29,295 nt of DNA from Myxococcales bacterium (GTDB taxonomy: Bacteria > Myxococcota > Bradymonadia > UBA7976 > UBA1532), in contig JAGQJJ010000002.1 of assembly GCA_020430675.1 (NCBI GenBank), forward strand, positions 1-29,295. Reading direction: 5' to 3'. The first letter of the stretch is position 1, and each line of letters opens with the position of its first letter. The translations under genes were made by a program, and so were the position numbers. Below are positions 7,843-15,597 of the stretch, piece by piece. Below the pieces are notes generated by a model. It was not told the DNA's origin, made no database searches, and was given only the letters and a program-made list of their open reading frames with translations.

Positions 7843-10031
7843 TGGCCGATCCGCTGGCGGCCGCGCCCGCGCGATCGATCGGCGCGGTGCGCGCTTTCCT
7901 GGTTGAGCTTCTGCTGCGCGGGGCCACCTACGCGCTGGTCGGCGCCCTGGCGGCGGCGCTCTGCGTTGCGCTTGATCCGATCTTCATGCCCGCCAGCCGC
8001 GCGGAGCGGGTGATGGCGCTCACCAGCATCGCGTTCACCGTCGCCCCGGCGCTCGGCGCGCTGATCGGCCTGGGCGCTTTTCTCGCCGCCGAGGTCGTCG
8101 GCGCGCTGGTCCGCGCGGTGGGCTGGCTGCAAGCGCGGCGCGGCCGGCCCCGCCCCAGCCCCTCGGTCGGCGCGGTGCCCGTCATCGCGGTCGCGGTGCT
8201 GGTGGCCCTGCAGCCCGCGCACGCCACGTTCGCCCGCCATGAGCTGGGCGCGGCGCTGTATCCGCTCTACGCCTTCACCCCGCTGGTCCTGGTCATCTGG
8301 GCCATCGATCGCCTGCGCCGGGCGCTGCGGGCCGGGCGACTGCGCCACCTGGGCCTCGTCGTCGCGCTGTTTCTTGTGGCGGCCGGCATCGTGATGCACC
8401 TGGCCAACTCGCGGTTCTTCTACGGGCTGTATCCACGCATCCACGAGGGCCTGACCGCGTTGACCTTCGCCGCCCTGATCGGCGCCTGCACGCTGCTCGA
8501 AGCGCATCACCGCGGCCGACGGCTTCTCCGCCTCTCGCTCGGCCTGGCGGGGCTGGCCCTGATCGGCGGGCTGAACTTCGACCTGGCCGCGGCGCGCAAT
8601 CAGGCCTTCTTCTATGGCACCGAGACCCGCCATCTGATCTCGTGGGTCGAGGGCGCCTTCGACGCCGACCACGACGGCGTGCCCGGCGGCCCGCTTGGCG
8701 TCGACTGCGACGACCACGATCCCGACGTGAACCCGCTGCAATTCGAGGTGCCGGGCGACGCGCGCGATGAGAACTGCCGGCTCGGCCCGCGACCGGATGG
8801 GCCGCCAGCGCCTTCGTCGCGCGCCGTGCCCCCCGTGGCGGCGCTGCAGGCCTGGCAGGCGGCACATGGCCAGCCCGACATCGTGATGTTTTTCATCGAT
8901 ACGCTGCGCTGGGATGCGATCGGCCAGCAGCATGCCGACTGGCCGGCGGCCTCGCCACACCTCGACGCGCTGGCCGCCGAGTCGGTGGTCTTCACCCAGG
9001 CGCGCACCACCGCGCCGCGCACGCCGCACGCTTGGATGTCGATCATTCGTGGGCGCTTTGTCGGTCGCACGCTGCGCTGCCGGCGCCAGCTTCGCCGGCC
9101 GCAAGGCGACGCGCTGCCCTCGCTGCTGATGCGCTCGGGTTATCGCACGATGGCCCGACTGGTCGGCCGAAGCTGGGCGCGGTTCCAGCTCGCCAACGGC
9201 TACACGCGGCTGCTGCAAGCGCAGCACGTCAAGCGGCGCACGGGCGACAAGGTCACCAACGACGTGCTGCGGCTGCTCGACCAGAGCACGCGCGAGGCGC
9301 CCGAGCGGCCGGTCTTTCTGGTCGCCCACTACGCCGACGCGCACGCGCCCTACCAGGCGCCGTCGCGTTTTGCCGGCGAGCGGACCGATCTGGTCGGCCG
9401 CTATCTGGCCGAGGTGCGTTCGGTCGATCACGAGGTGGGCCGGGTGCTGGCGTGGCTGCGCGCCCACGACCGACTCGACCGCACGGTGGTGGTCGTCTTT
9501 GCCGATCATGGCGAGAACCTGGGCGACCACGGCGCGGTGGGCGGCCATCACGGGGTCTCGGTCTACGATGAGGTCATCCGCGTCCCGCTCCTGATGCGCG
9601 TGCCGGGGGTGAAGCCACGCCGGATTGACGACGCAGTCTCGGTCGTCGACATCGCGCCGACGCTGCTCGATCTGGCCCACGGACTGCCCCTCGACGACCC
9701 CGACGGGGCCAGCCTCGCCGGCTACTTCTTCGACGCCCCGCCGCCGCCGCGCCCCACCATCAGCGAGTTCTACGACTTTGGCCACCGCCTGCAGGCCATC
9801 GTCGACGGCCGGCTCAAGCTGGTCTACGACGTGCGCCACGGCGTGCACCAGCTCTTCGACCTGCAGGCCGACCCCTACGAAGCGGTCGACGTGGCCCAAG
9901 AGCGCCCCGACGACGCCGCGCGCCTGATGGGGTTGCTCGACGCCTATTTCGAGCATCGCGTCGACCCGTCCGAAGGCCCCAGCGACCGCTGCACCGGGTT
10001 GGTTGACGATCCGATCAAGTCTGCGAAGTGA
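7842..10031 (+). CDS. membrane-anchored alkaline-phosphatase/sulfatase-fold enzyme with MopE-like metal-binding insert
   Basis: A 729-residue protein whose ATG overlaps the previous stop (TGATG). Residues ~15-255 contain about six or seven hydrophobic helices. Residues ~274-313 (FDADHDGVPGG, then VDCDDHDPDVNP, then ENC) form an Asp-rich putative metal-binding motif of the MopE type common in myxobacterial surface proteins. Residues ~350-700 are an alkaline-phosphatase-superfamily domain: FFIDTLRWD with metal ligand Asp353, TTAPRTPHAW at the nucleophile position (Thr390), and FADHGENLGDHG with Asp555/His556. The usual sulfatase C/S-x-P-x-R motif is replaced by Thr-Ala-Pro-Arg. Thr nucleophiles are known in lipoteichoic-acid synthases and phosphoethanolamine transferases, so phosphotransfer is as likely as sulfate hydrolysis. 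The fold is certain; the reaction is open. Confidence 0.9.
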   Translation: MADPLAAAPARSIGAVRAFLVELLLRGATYALVGALAAALCVALDPIFMPASRAERVMALTSIAFTVAPALGALIGLGAFLAAEVVGALVRAVGWLQARRGRPRPSPSVGAVPVIAVAVLVALQPAHATFARHELGAALYPLYAFTPLVLVIWAIDRLRRALRAGRLRHLGLVVALFLVAAGIVMHLANSRFFYGLYPRIHEGLTALTFAALIGACTLLEAHHRGRRLLRLSLGLAGLALIGGLNFDLAAARNQAFFYGTETRHLISWVEGAFDADHDGVPGGPLGVDCDDHDPDVNPLQFEVPGDARDENCRLGPRPDGPPAPSSRAVPPVAALQAWQAAHGQPDIVMFFIDTLRWDAIGQQHADWPAASPHLDALAAESVVFTQARTTAPRTPHAWMSIIRGRFVGRTLRCRRQLRRPQGDALPSLLMRSGYRTMARLVGRSWARFQLANGYTRLLQAQHVKRRTGDKVTNDVLRLLDQSTREAPERPVFLVAHYADAHAPYQAPSRFAGERTDLVGRYLAEVRSVDHEVGRVLAWLRAHDRLDRTVVVVFADHGENLGDHGAVGGHHGVSVYDEVIRVPLLMRVPGVKPRRIDDAVSVVDIAPTLLDLAHGLPLDDPDGASLAGYFFDAPPPPRPTISEFYDFGHRLQAIVDGRLKLVYDVRHGVHQLFDLQADPYEAVDVAQERPDDAARLMGLLDAYFEHRVDPSEGPSDRCTGLVDDPIKSAK

Positions 10032-10086
10032 TCGCGACGCGCAAAGCGAGTAGATTGCGGGCCGTCACTGCCCCGAAGAGGACGCG

Positions 10087-11316
10087 ATGAAGACTTCGTA
10101 CCCGTTGCACAAGATCAAGGCGGTCCTGCTCGAGAACATCCACCCGCTGGCCGCCGAGCGCCTGGAGGCGGCCGGTTATCACGTCGAGCGGTATGACCGC
10201 GCCTTTCAGGGCGAAGAGCTGATCGAGGTCGCTGGCGACGCGCACCTGATCGGCATCCGCTCGAAGACCCGGCTGACCGCCGAGTACTTCGCCGCCGCGC
10301 GCCGGCTCTGGGGCGTGGGCTGCTTCTGCATCGGCACCAATCAGGTCGACCTGCCGGCCGCCGCCGGGCGCGGGGTGCCGGTGTTCAACTCGCCCTTCCA
10401 GAACACGCGCTCGGTGGCCGAGCTGGTCATCAGCGAGATCGTCGCCCTGCACCGTCGCCTCGCCGATCGCTCGGCGCAGATGCACCAGGGCGTCTGGGTG
10501 AAGTCGGCCAAGGGCGCCCACGAGATTCGCGGCCGTACGCTGGGCATCGTGGGCTACGGGCGCATCGGCTCGCAGGTCTCGGTGCTCGCCGAGGCGATGG
10601 GCATGAACGTGCTCTACTACGACGTGGTGGACGTGCTGCCGCTGGGCAACGCGACGCGCATGCCCAGCCTGGAGACGCTGCTCGAAGCGAGCGACGTGGT
10701 GACGCTGCATGTGCCCGCCACGCCGCTGACCCGCATGATGATGCGCGCCGAGCAGCTTGAGCGCATGCGGCCAGGCGCGATGCTGCTCAACAACGCGCGC
10801 GGCGATGTGGTCGACGTGCACGACCTGGCGGCGTCATTGCGCGCCGGCCACCTCGCGGGCGCAGCGGTCGACGTCTTCCCGATCGAGCCCGAGAGCAACA
10901 ACGAGCCCTTCAAGAGCCCGTTGCAGGGCATCGACAACGTCATCCTGACGCCGCATATCGGCGGCTCGACGGTCGAAGCCCAGCAGGCGATCGCGCAGTC
11001 GGCTTCGGAGCGGCTGGTGACGTTGATGAACACCGGCGCGACCGGTACGGCGGTGAACGTGCCGCAGGTGCAGCTGCCCCGGCTGCACGAGCGCGACCAT
11101 CGCCTGCTCTACTTCCACCGCAACGTGCCCGGCGTGCTCAGCAAGCTGCACCGCGTCTTTGCCGATCTGGAGGTCAACATCTCGGCCGAGTACCTCCAGT
11201 CGAACATGAACCACGCCTACGCCATCATGGACTTTGCGCCCTTTGATGACGAAGACGCCCTCAAGGCGCGCATCGAAGACATCCCCGAGACCATCCGCCT
11301 GCGGATGCTGTGGTGA
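10087..11316 (+). CDS. serA: D-3-phosphoglycerate dehydrogenase
   Basis: A 409-residue protein, one residue shorter than I recall for E. coli SerA and closely similar to it. It oxidises 3-phosphoglycerate to 3-phosphohydroxypyruvate with NAD+, the first committed step of serine synthesis, in the cytosol. The NAD-binding loop is GIVGYGRIGSQV. The catalytic residues are Arg238 in NNARGDVVD, Glu267 in VFPIEPES and His290 in LTPHIGGS. The C-terminal ACT domain (HRNVPGVLSKLHRVFADLEVNI) ends at RLRMLW and suggests serine feedback. The ATG at 10087 has GAGGA upstream. A TAGATT word at 10051-10056 could be a -10 element, but no good -35 is seen. The gene overlaps the following TPR gene by four bases. 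serB and serC are not in the window. Confidence 0.96.
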   Translation: MKTSYPLHKIKAVLLENIHPLAAERLEAAGYHVERYDRAFQGEELIEVAGDAHLIGIRSKTRLTAEYFAAARRLWGVGCFCIGTNQVDLPAAAGRGVPVFNSPFQNTRSVAELVISEIVALHRRLADRSAQMHQGVWVKSAKGAHEIRGRTLGIVGYGRIGSQVSVLAEAMGMNVLYYDVVDVLPLGNATRMPSLETLLEASDVVTLHVPATPLTRMMMRAEQLERMRPGAMLLNNARGDVVDVHDLAASLRAGHLAGAAVDVFPIEPESNNEPFKSPLQGIDNVILTPHIGGSTVEAQQAIAQSASERLVTLMNTGATGTAVNVPQVQLPRLHERDHRLLYFHRNVPGVLSKLHRVFADLEVNISAEYLQSNMNHAYAIMDFAPFDDEDALKARIEDIPETIRLRMLW

Positions 11317-11636
11317 GCGGGTCGAGCCGCAAGCAGCGCATCGAGGCGCTCGAAGGCATGCTCGCGGCCGATCCCGACGACGGCTTCGCGCTGTACGGGC
11401 TGGCCATGGAGCACAAGGCGGACGAGGCCTTCGAGGCGGCCGAGCCGCTGCTGCGGCGGCTGATCGGGCTCGATCCCGGGCATCACTATGCGTACTTCCA
11501 GCTCGGCGAGCTGCTCATCGCCGACGGGCGCAGCGGCGAGGCCGAGGCGGTGTTGCAGGCGGGCATCGCGCGCGCCAAGGCCCAGGGCGAGGCCAAAGCC
11601 GCCCGCGAGCTGATGGCGCTGCTGGACGAATTGTGA
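11313..11636 (+). CDS. small TPR-repeat protein coupled to serA
   Basis: A 107-residue, all-helical protein with about two tetratricopeptide repeats: DPDDGFALYGLAMEHKADEA, and DPGHHYAYFQLGELLIADGR followed by EAEAVLQAGIARA. The chosen start is the GTG at 11313, which forms a GTGA overlap with the serA stop; a GTG at 11310 is also possible. There is no signal peptide or membrane helix, so a cytosolic protein-binding adaptor is expected. The overlap implies co-expression with serA, but no functional link to serine synthesis can be shown from sequence. The stop codon is embedded in the hairpin at 11631-11650. Small TPR proteins of this size are widespread in Myxococcota and mostly uncharacterised. 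Confidence 0.8.
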   Translation: MSGSSRKQRIEALEGMLAADPDDGFALYGLAMEHKADEAFEAAEPLLRRLIGLDPGHHYAYFQLGELLIADGRSGEAEAVLQAGIARAKAQGEAKAARELMALLDEL

Positions 11637-11650
11637 CCGAATGGTCACAA
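11631..11650. terminator. perfect hairpin between convergent genes, possible bidirectional terminator
   Basis: The arms TTGTGACC (11631-11638) and GGTCACAA (11643-11650) are perfect complements around the loop GAAT. The hairpin contains the stop codon of the TPR gene and ends ten bases before the stop of the convergent lipoprotein gene, so it could end transcripts from both sides. No T-run follows, so strength is doubtful. It also carries the TGACC-N4-GGTCA core found twice in the S9 peptidase gene. Confidence 0.4.
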
Positions 11651-11659
11651 TAAGAGAGC

Positions 11660-14600
11660 CTACTCGCGGGCGTAGATCGAGTAGCTCTGCCCGCTCGCCA
11701 CATCCTGATTGCGAATGCTGAGGCCCGGGCCGCCCAGATCGACGTAGTGAATCGCGAGGCTCGCCGCCTCGGCTGCGCCCAGCGAGATCAGCGTCGAAGC
11801 GGTGCGCCGCGCGGCCAGCGCCCGATCGGGCACTTCGTCGCCGTCTTCGTCGACGTAGAGCAGCACCCCGACCGCGTCGCGCGGCCCCTGATTGGCCGGT
11901 GGCGGCGGCAACGCCCGCCGGATGTCGAGCCCGGCGACGTGATAATCCACCGTCAGCGCCGCCAGATTCGAGCGCACGAAGTGCACGCCGTCATCGGCGC
12001 CGATCAGCAGGTCATCGTCGCCGTCGCCATCAATATCGGCCACCGCCACAAACGGCGCCGGGCCGACCGGCAGGCCCAGGGCGGCGGTGTCGGTCAGCAC
12101 GTAGCCCTGGTCGGTCGAGCGCCAGAGGCGCAGCCCTTCATCGCCGAACACAAGCACGTCGTCGCGACCGTCGCCGTTATAGTCCAGGCGCTCGGCGCCG
12201 CGCTCCGACGGACGCCAGGCGAGGCCCATCGGATCGCTGGCAAAGACCGCGTCGCCCTGGTTGAGCGCAAAGCGCACCTGGCCGCCACCCGCCGACAGCA
12301 CGTCGATCCGGCCGTCGCGATCGCCGTCGATCGGCAGCAGCACCTGGGCCGACACGTCGGGGAAGCCGCTGCCCGCGGGCGCCCGCGTAAAAGGGTTGTC
12401 GCGGTTGCCCGTCCACAGGGCGCCGCCCGCGTTGCCGACCGCTACCAGATCGAGCAGGTCGTCGCCGGTGACGTCGACAAACTGCCCGGCTCGATAGACG
12501 CCCACGCCATTGAGCCCCAGGTTGACCAGCGGCTCGCGCTCGAACGTGCCGTTGCCGTTGCTGATCAACAGCCGCGAATCCGGGCCCGAGAGCACCAGCA
12601 CGTCGAGGTGGTTGTTGCGCGTCAGATCGCCGACGACCAGCCGCGGATCGGCGAGCCCGCCGGGCAGCCCCGAGCCGGCGATGATGCGGAAGACGCCGTT
12701 GCCGTTGCCGAGCAGCATCTCCATGCGCCCCGCGCCGGCGAGCAGGATGTCGAGCCGGCCATCGGCGTCAAAATCGGCGACCACCGCGTCGCGCACCGAG
12801 AAGTTCTCGGGCAGGCCCGCCTGGGCGGCGGCCAGCGTCTCGAAGCTGCCGTCGTCCTGTTGCAGGAAGACCGCCGAGGCCGCGTTGGGATCGGCGGTCA
12901 ACGCCAGCACATCGAGGCGGCCGTTGCCGTCAAAGTCGGCGGTGGCCACAAACCCGACCACCGGCACCGCGTCGAGGCCATCGGAAGCCGAGGGCACCGC
13001 GCCAAACGCGCGCACCGTCACCGGATGCTCGATGGGCGGGTCGAGCGTATTGCCAAGCTGATCGGTCGCGCTGATGATCAACAGCGGGTCGTCGGGGTCG
13101 ACGGGCACCACCGCCCGCCACGTGCCCGCTTCTTCGTCGATCGTGGCCGGCATGCCGTTGACCGTCACCGAGGCCACGCCGCTGCCAAACGGGCCGTCGT
13201 CGACCGTGCCGGTGGCGATGACCGGCACCGGAGTCGGTCCGTCGATCGCCGGCGCGGTGACCGTGACCTCGGGCGGCGTGGTGTCGAGCACGACGCGAAG
13301 CTCGGCGCGCTGGGTATTGCCGACCAGGTCGACCGCTTCGATCGCGAAGGTGTTGAGGCCCTCTTGCAAGTCGACCGCGCGATCGATGCGGAAGCCCGGC
13401 CCATCGGCGTTGAGGCGCACGTCCTGCCCGCCGAGGCGCGCGGTGACCACGCCTGAGCCGGCCGGGTCTTCGACATGCGCCGAGAGCAGGGCCAGGGTAT
13501 CGGCGGTGATCGAGTCGACCGGCGGCATCAGGTTCGTGATCGTCGGCGGCTGACTGTCGACGCGGAAGACGTACATCGTCACGCCCATGTTGTCGGCGAC
13601 GTCGGTGGCCTGGATGGCTGCCTCGTGGGGGCCGTCGGCATAGGCGCGGCGGGCGGAGAAGCGGCCGCCCGCGTCGAGGTTGACCACGCCGCCGTCGACG
13701 AGCACCTGGCGCGCTTCGCACACGCCGCCTTGCACCTGCCCGCTCAAGACGACCTGGCGCGCGGCGTTGACCCCGAGCCAGGCGTTGCGCGGGGTGTCCA
13801 TCGTGACCGTCGGCGCCACCCGGTCGACGCGGATGGTCGTCTCAGCGGTCGAGGCCAGCCCGGCGCGGTTCTCGGCCCGCGCCTGCAAACGCACCGCGGC
13901 GCCTTCGGGCACCGCCACGTCGCGGCAGAAGATGCCCTGGCCGCCGAAGTCGACCGGCACCGGCGCACCGTCGGCGGCCTGCACGGTGAGCGTGGCCACG
14001 CGGCTCTCGGCGTCCGAGGCCTCGCCGCAGAGCGTCACGTTCTGGACGTTGGTGCAGCGATTGGCGGCGGGCTCGGTGAGCCGCAGCGACGGGGGGGTGT
14101 CATCGTAGAGCACCGTCACCTCGTCGCGGGCCTCGCCAGCCGGCGAGCGGGCGATGGCCACGAGGCGATGCTGTCCCGGGCCGGGCAACATCACGGTGCC
14201 GCTGAACCCGCCCGCCGCGATGGCGCCATCCACCGCCGGGGCGCCGGCGACCTGCAGCTCGACCTCGTTGACCGCCGGGCAGACCGTGCCGCTGAGCTCG
14301 ACCTGCGCCGCGCCGACAAAAGCGCCGTCGACCGGCGCGACGATGTCGATGCACGGCATGGCGTTGGCCCGCACCACCGTGCGCACCGCCTGACCCTCAT
14401 TGCCCGCCAGGTCGCGCGCGGCCGCGGTCACGGTGTTGCGGCCGTCGAAGAGCGGCACCGCGCGATCGATGAGGCCATCGGGGTTGGTCTGGCCGGCGAT
14501 GCGCACCGGCATCTGGCCGTTGTCGCCTTCGATCGTCAGGGTATAGCTGGCCCGCGGCACGGGCTGGCCGTCGTCGAGCACGCGCGCCATCAACTGCACG

Positions 14601-15523
14601 CGATCGGTGACCACTTCGAGGTCATCGGCCGCCGGTTGATCGATGATCACCTCGGGCGGATCAGCGTCCAGCTCCACCTCGAACTGCACCGGCGCGCTCT
14701 CATTGCCCACCGCGTCGAACGCGATCAGCTCGACCTGCGCCGGGCCGTCGGAGAGCTCGACGCTGAGGCTGAAGGCATCGTCGTTCCACGTCACCTCGGG
14801 CACGATCATCTCGCCGTCGACCGAGACGCGCAGCGAGGACGCGAAGTGGTCGTCGATGACCCGGCCGTTGATCGGGAAGGGGTTCACCCGGGTCAGCGTC
14901 TCGCTGTCGGGCGCGGGCACCAGCCCGGCGAAGCGCGGCGCGGTGCGGTCGGCGGTCACCACCACTTCGGCGCGACACGACTGCGCGTCGGGGTCGGTCG
15001 CTTCGAGCACGATGCGGTTCTCGCCCTCGGCCAGCGCCACCTCAACCTGGGCCCGACCCTCGCCGTCGACCTCGATCGGCTCGCCGCCGAGCGTGACCGT
15101 CAGCGCACCCGCGCCGTCATCACGGTCCGAGACGGCCACCTCGACGGTGATCGACTCGGCGCCGGTCAGGGTCTCGGGCGGCGGCGCGAGCACATCGCAA
15201 GCCGGCACAAAGCGCTCGGCGTCGGGCACCCGCATGTCGACCACCGCCTGGTCGACGTCCTGGTCGGCCGGTGACTCGGCGTCAACGCCCGCGTCGTCGG
15301 GCGCGTCGCTGTCGCCCTGATCGCCCGGTGTCGAGTCCATCGGCCGCATATCGGCCGGCGGCGCCGCGCCACCGCCCACGCAGATGCCGCTTGAGCACAC
15401 CCCGCCGTTGCACTCGCTGTCGTCCGTGCAGACGTCGGGGTCGAGCAGCAAGCTGCACCCGGCCAGTGCGTAGAGGGCGATGCTCGCCCCGATCAACCGC
15501 GCAAGCCGTCCGCGCACACCCAT
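11660..15523 (-). CDS. giant surface lipoprotein with Ig-like repeats and a seven-repeat FG-GAP/VCBS propeller
   Basis: A 1287-residue protein. The ATG at 15523 starts a lipoprotein signal (MGVRGRLARLIGASIALYALAGC, lipid Cys 23) with GGGGAG upstream. A short Cys-rich block (CTDDSECNGGVCSSGIC) and an Asp/Pro-rich linker follow. Next come about eight immunoglobulin-like repeats, most opened by a D-x-x-(P/A)-P hinge (DRTAP, DADPP, DDTPP, DRVAP, DSQPP, DTTPP). The C-terminal third holds seven FG-GAP/VCBS-type Asp motifs (DFDGNGRLDVL, DFDADGRLDIL, DLTRNNHLDVL, DVTGDDLLDLV, DGDRDGRIDVL, DYNGDGRDDVL, DIDGDGDDDLL), expected to fold as a calcium-binding seven-bladed propeller. This is an adhesin-like outer-surface architecture; the ligand is unknown. 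It lies downstream of the TPR/PEGA gene on the same strand, with a hairpin between. Confidence 0.9.
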   Translation of the reverse strand: MGVRGRLARLIGASIALYALAGCSLLLDPDVCTDDSECNGGVCSSGICVGGGAAPPADMRPMDSTPGDQGDSDAPDDAGVDAESPADQDVDQAVVDMRVPDAERFVPACDVLAPPPETLTGAESITVEVAVSDRDDGAGALTVTLGGEPIEVDGEGRAQVEVALAEGENRIVLEATDPDAQSCRAEVVVTADRTAPRFAGLVPAPDSETLTRVNPFPINGRVIDDHFASSLRVSVDGEMIVPEVTWNDDAFSLSVELSDGPAQVELIAFDAVGNESAPVQFEVELDADPPEVIIDQPAADDLEVVTDRVQLMARVLDDGQPVPRASYTLTIEGDNGQMPVRIAGQTNPDGLIDRAVPLFDGRNTVTAAARDLAGNEGQAVRTVVRANAMPCIDIVAPVDGAFVGAAQVELSGTVCPAVNEVELQVAGAPAVDGAIAAGGFSGTVMLPGPGQHRLVAIARSPAGEARDEVTVLYDDTPPSLRLTEPAANRCTNVQNVTLCGEASDAESRVATLTVQAADGAPVPVDFGGQGIFCRDVAVPEGAAVRLQARAENRAGLASTAETTIRVDRVAPTVTMDTPRNAWLGVNAARQVVLSGQVQGGVCEARQVLVDGGVVNLDAGGRFSARRAYADGPHEAAIQATDVADNMGVTMYVFRVDSQPPTITNLMPPVDSITADTLALLSAHVEDPAGSGVVTARLGGQDVRLNADGPGFRIDRAVDLQEGLNTFAIEAVDLVGNTQRAELRVVLDTTPPEVTVTAPAIDGPTPVPVIATGTVDDGPFGSGVASVTVNGMPATIDEEAGTWRAVVPVDPDDPLLIISATDQLGNTLDPPIEHPVTVRAFGAVPSASDGLDAVPVVGFVATADFDGNGRLDVLALTADPNAASAVFLQQDDGSFETLAAAQAGLPENFSVRDAVVADFDADGRLDILLAGAGRMEMLLGNGNGVFRIIAGSGLPGGLADPRLVVGDLTRNNHLDVLVLSGPDSRLLISNGNGTFEREPLVNLGLNGVGVYRAGQFVDVTGDDLLDLVAVGNAGGALWTGNRDNPFTRAPAGSGFPDVSAQVLLPIDGDRDGRIDVLSAGGGQVRFALNQGDAVFASDPMGLAWRPSERGAERLDYNGDGRDDVLVFGDEGLRLWRSTDQGYVLTDTAALGLPVGPAPFVAVADIDGDGDDDLLIGADDGVHFVRSNLAALTVDYHVAGLDIRRALPPPPANQGPRDAVGVLLYVDEDGDEVPDRALAARRTASTLISLGAAEAASLAIHYVDLGGPGLSIRNQDVASGQSYSIYARE

Positions 15524-15548
15524 CAGCGACTCCCCGTCGAAATCAGAC

Positions 15549-15567
15549 CGCCGGCGAATGGCCGGCG
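15549..15567 (-). promoter_or_regulatory. intercistronic hairpin between the PEGA gene and the Ig/FG-GAP lipoprotein gene
   Basis: The arms CGCCGGC and GCCGGCG form a perfect 7-bp stem with loop GAATG in the 74-base gap. There is no T-run, so it is more likely an RNA processing or attenuation structure than a full terminator. The word TGGCCGGCGC is repeated nearby (15559 and 15587), giving an alternative pairing partner. Confidence 0.4.
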
Positions 15568-15597
15568 CCAAACGATCGCGCCGAGTGGCCGGCGCGG

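Noticed and set aside
7770..9956. 728-codon minus-strand frame over the phosphatase-fold gene
   Set aside because: Arg/Gln/His-rich antisense shadow; the plus strand carries the catalytic motifs.
7842..10031. straight annotation as an active sulfatase
   Set aside because: The nucleophile motif lacks Cys or Ser at the formylglycine position (Thr-Ala-Pro-Arg instead), so only the superfamily is supported.
11631..11650. CRP-type operator (TGTGA...TCACA)
   Set aside because: The half-sites are separated by eight bases rather than six, and the site lies between the 3' ends of convergent genes, where an activator site makes little sense.
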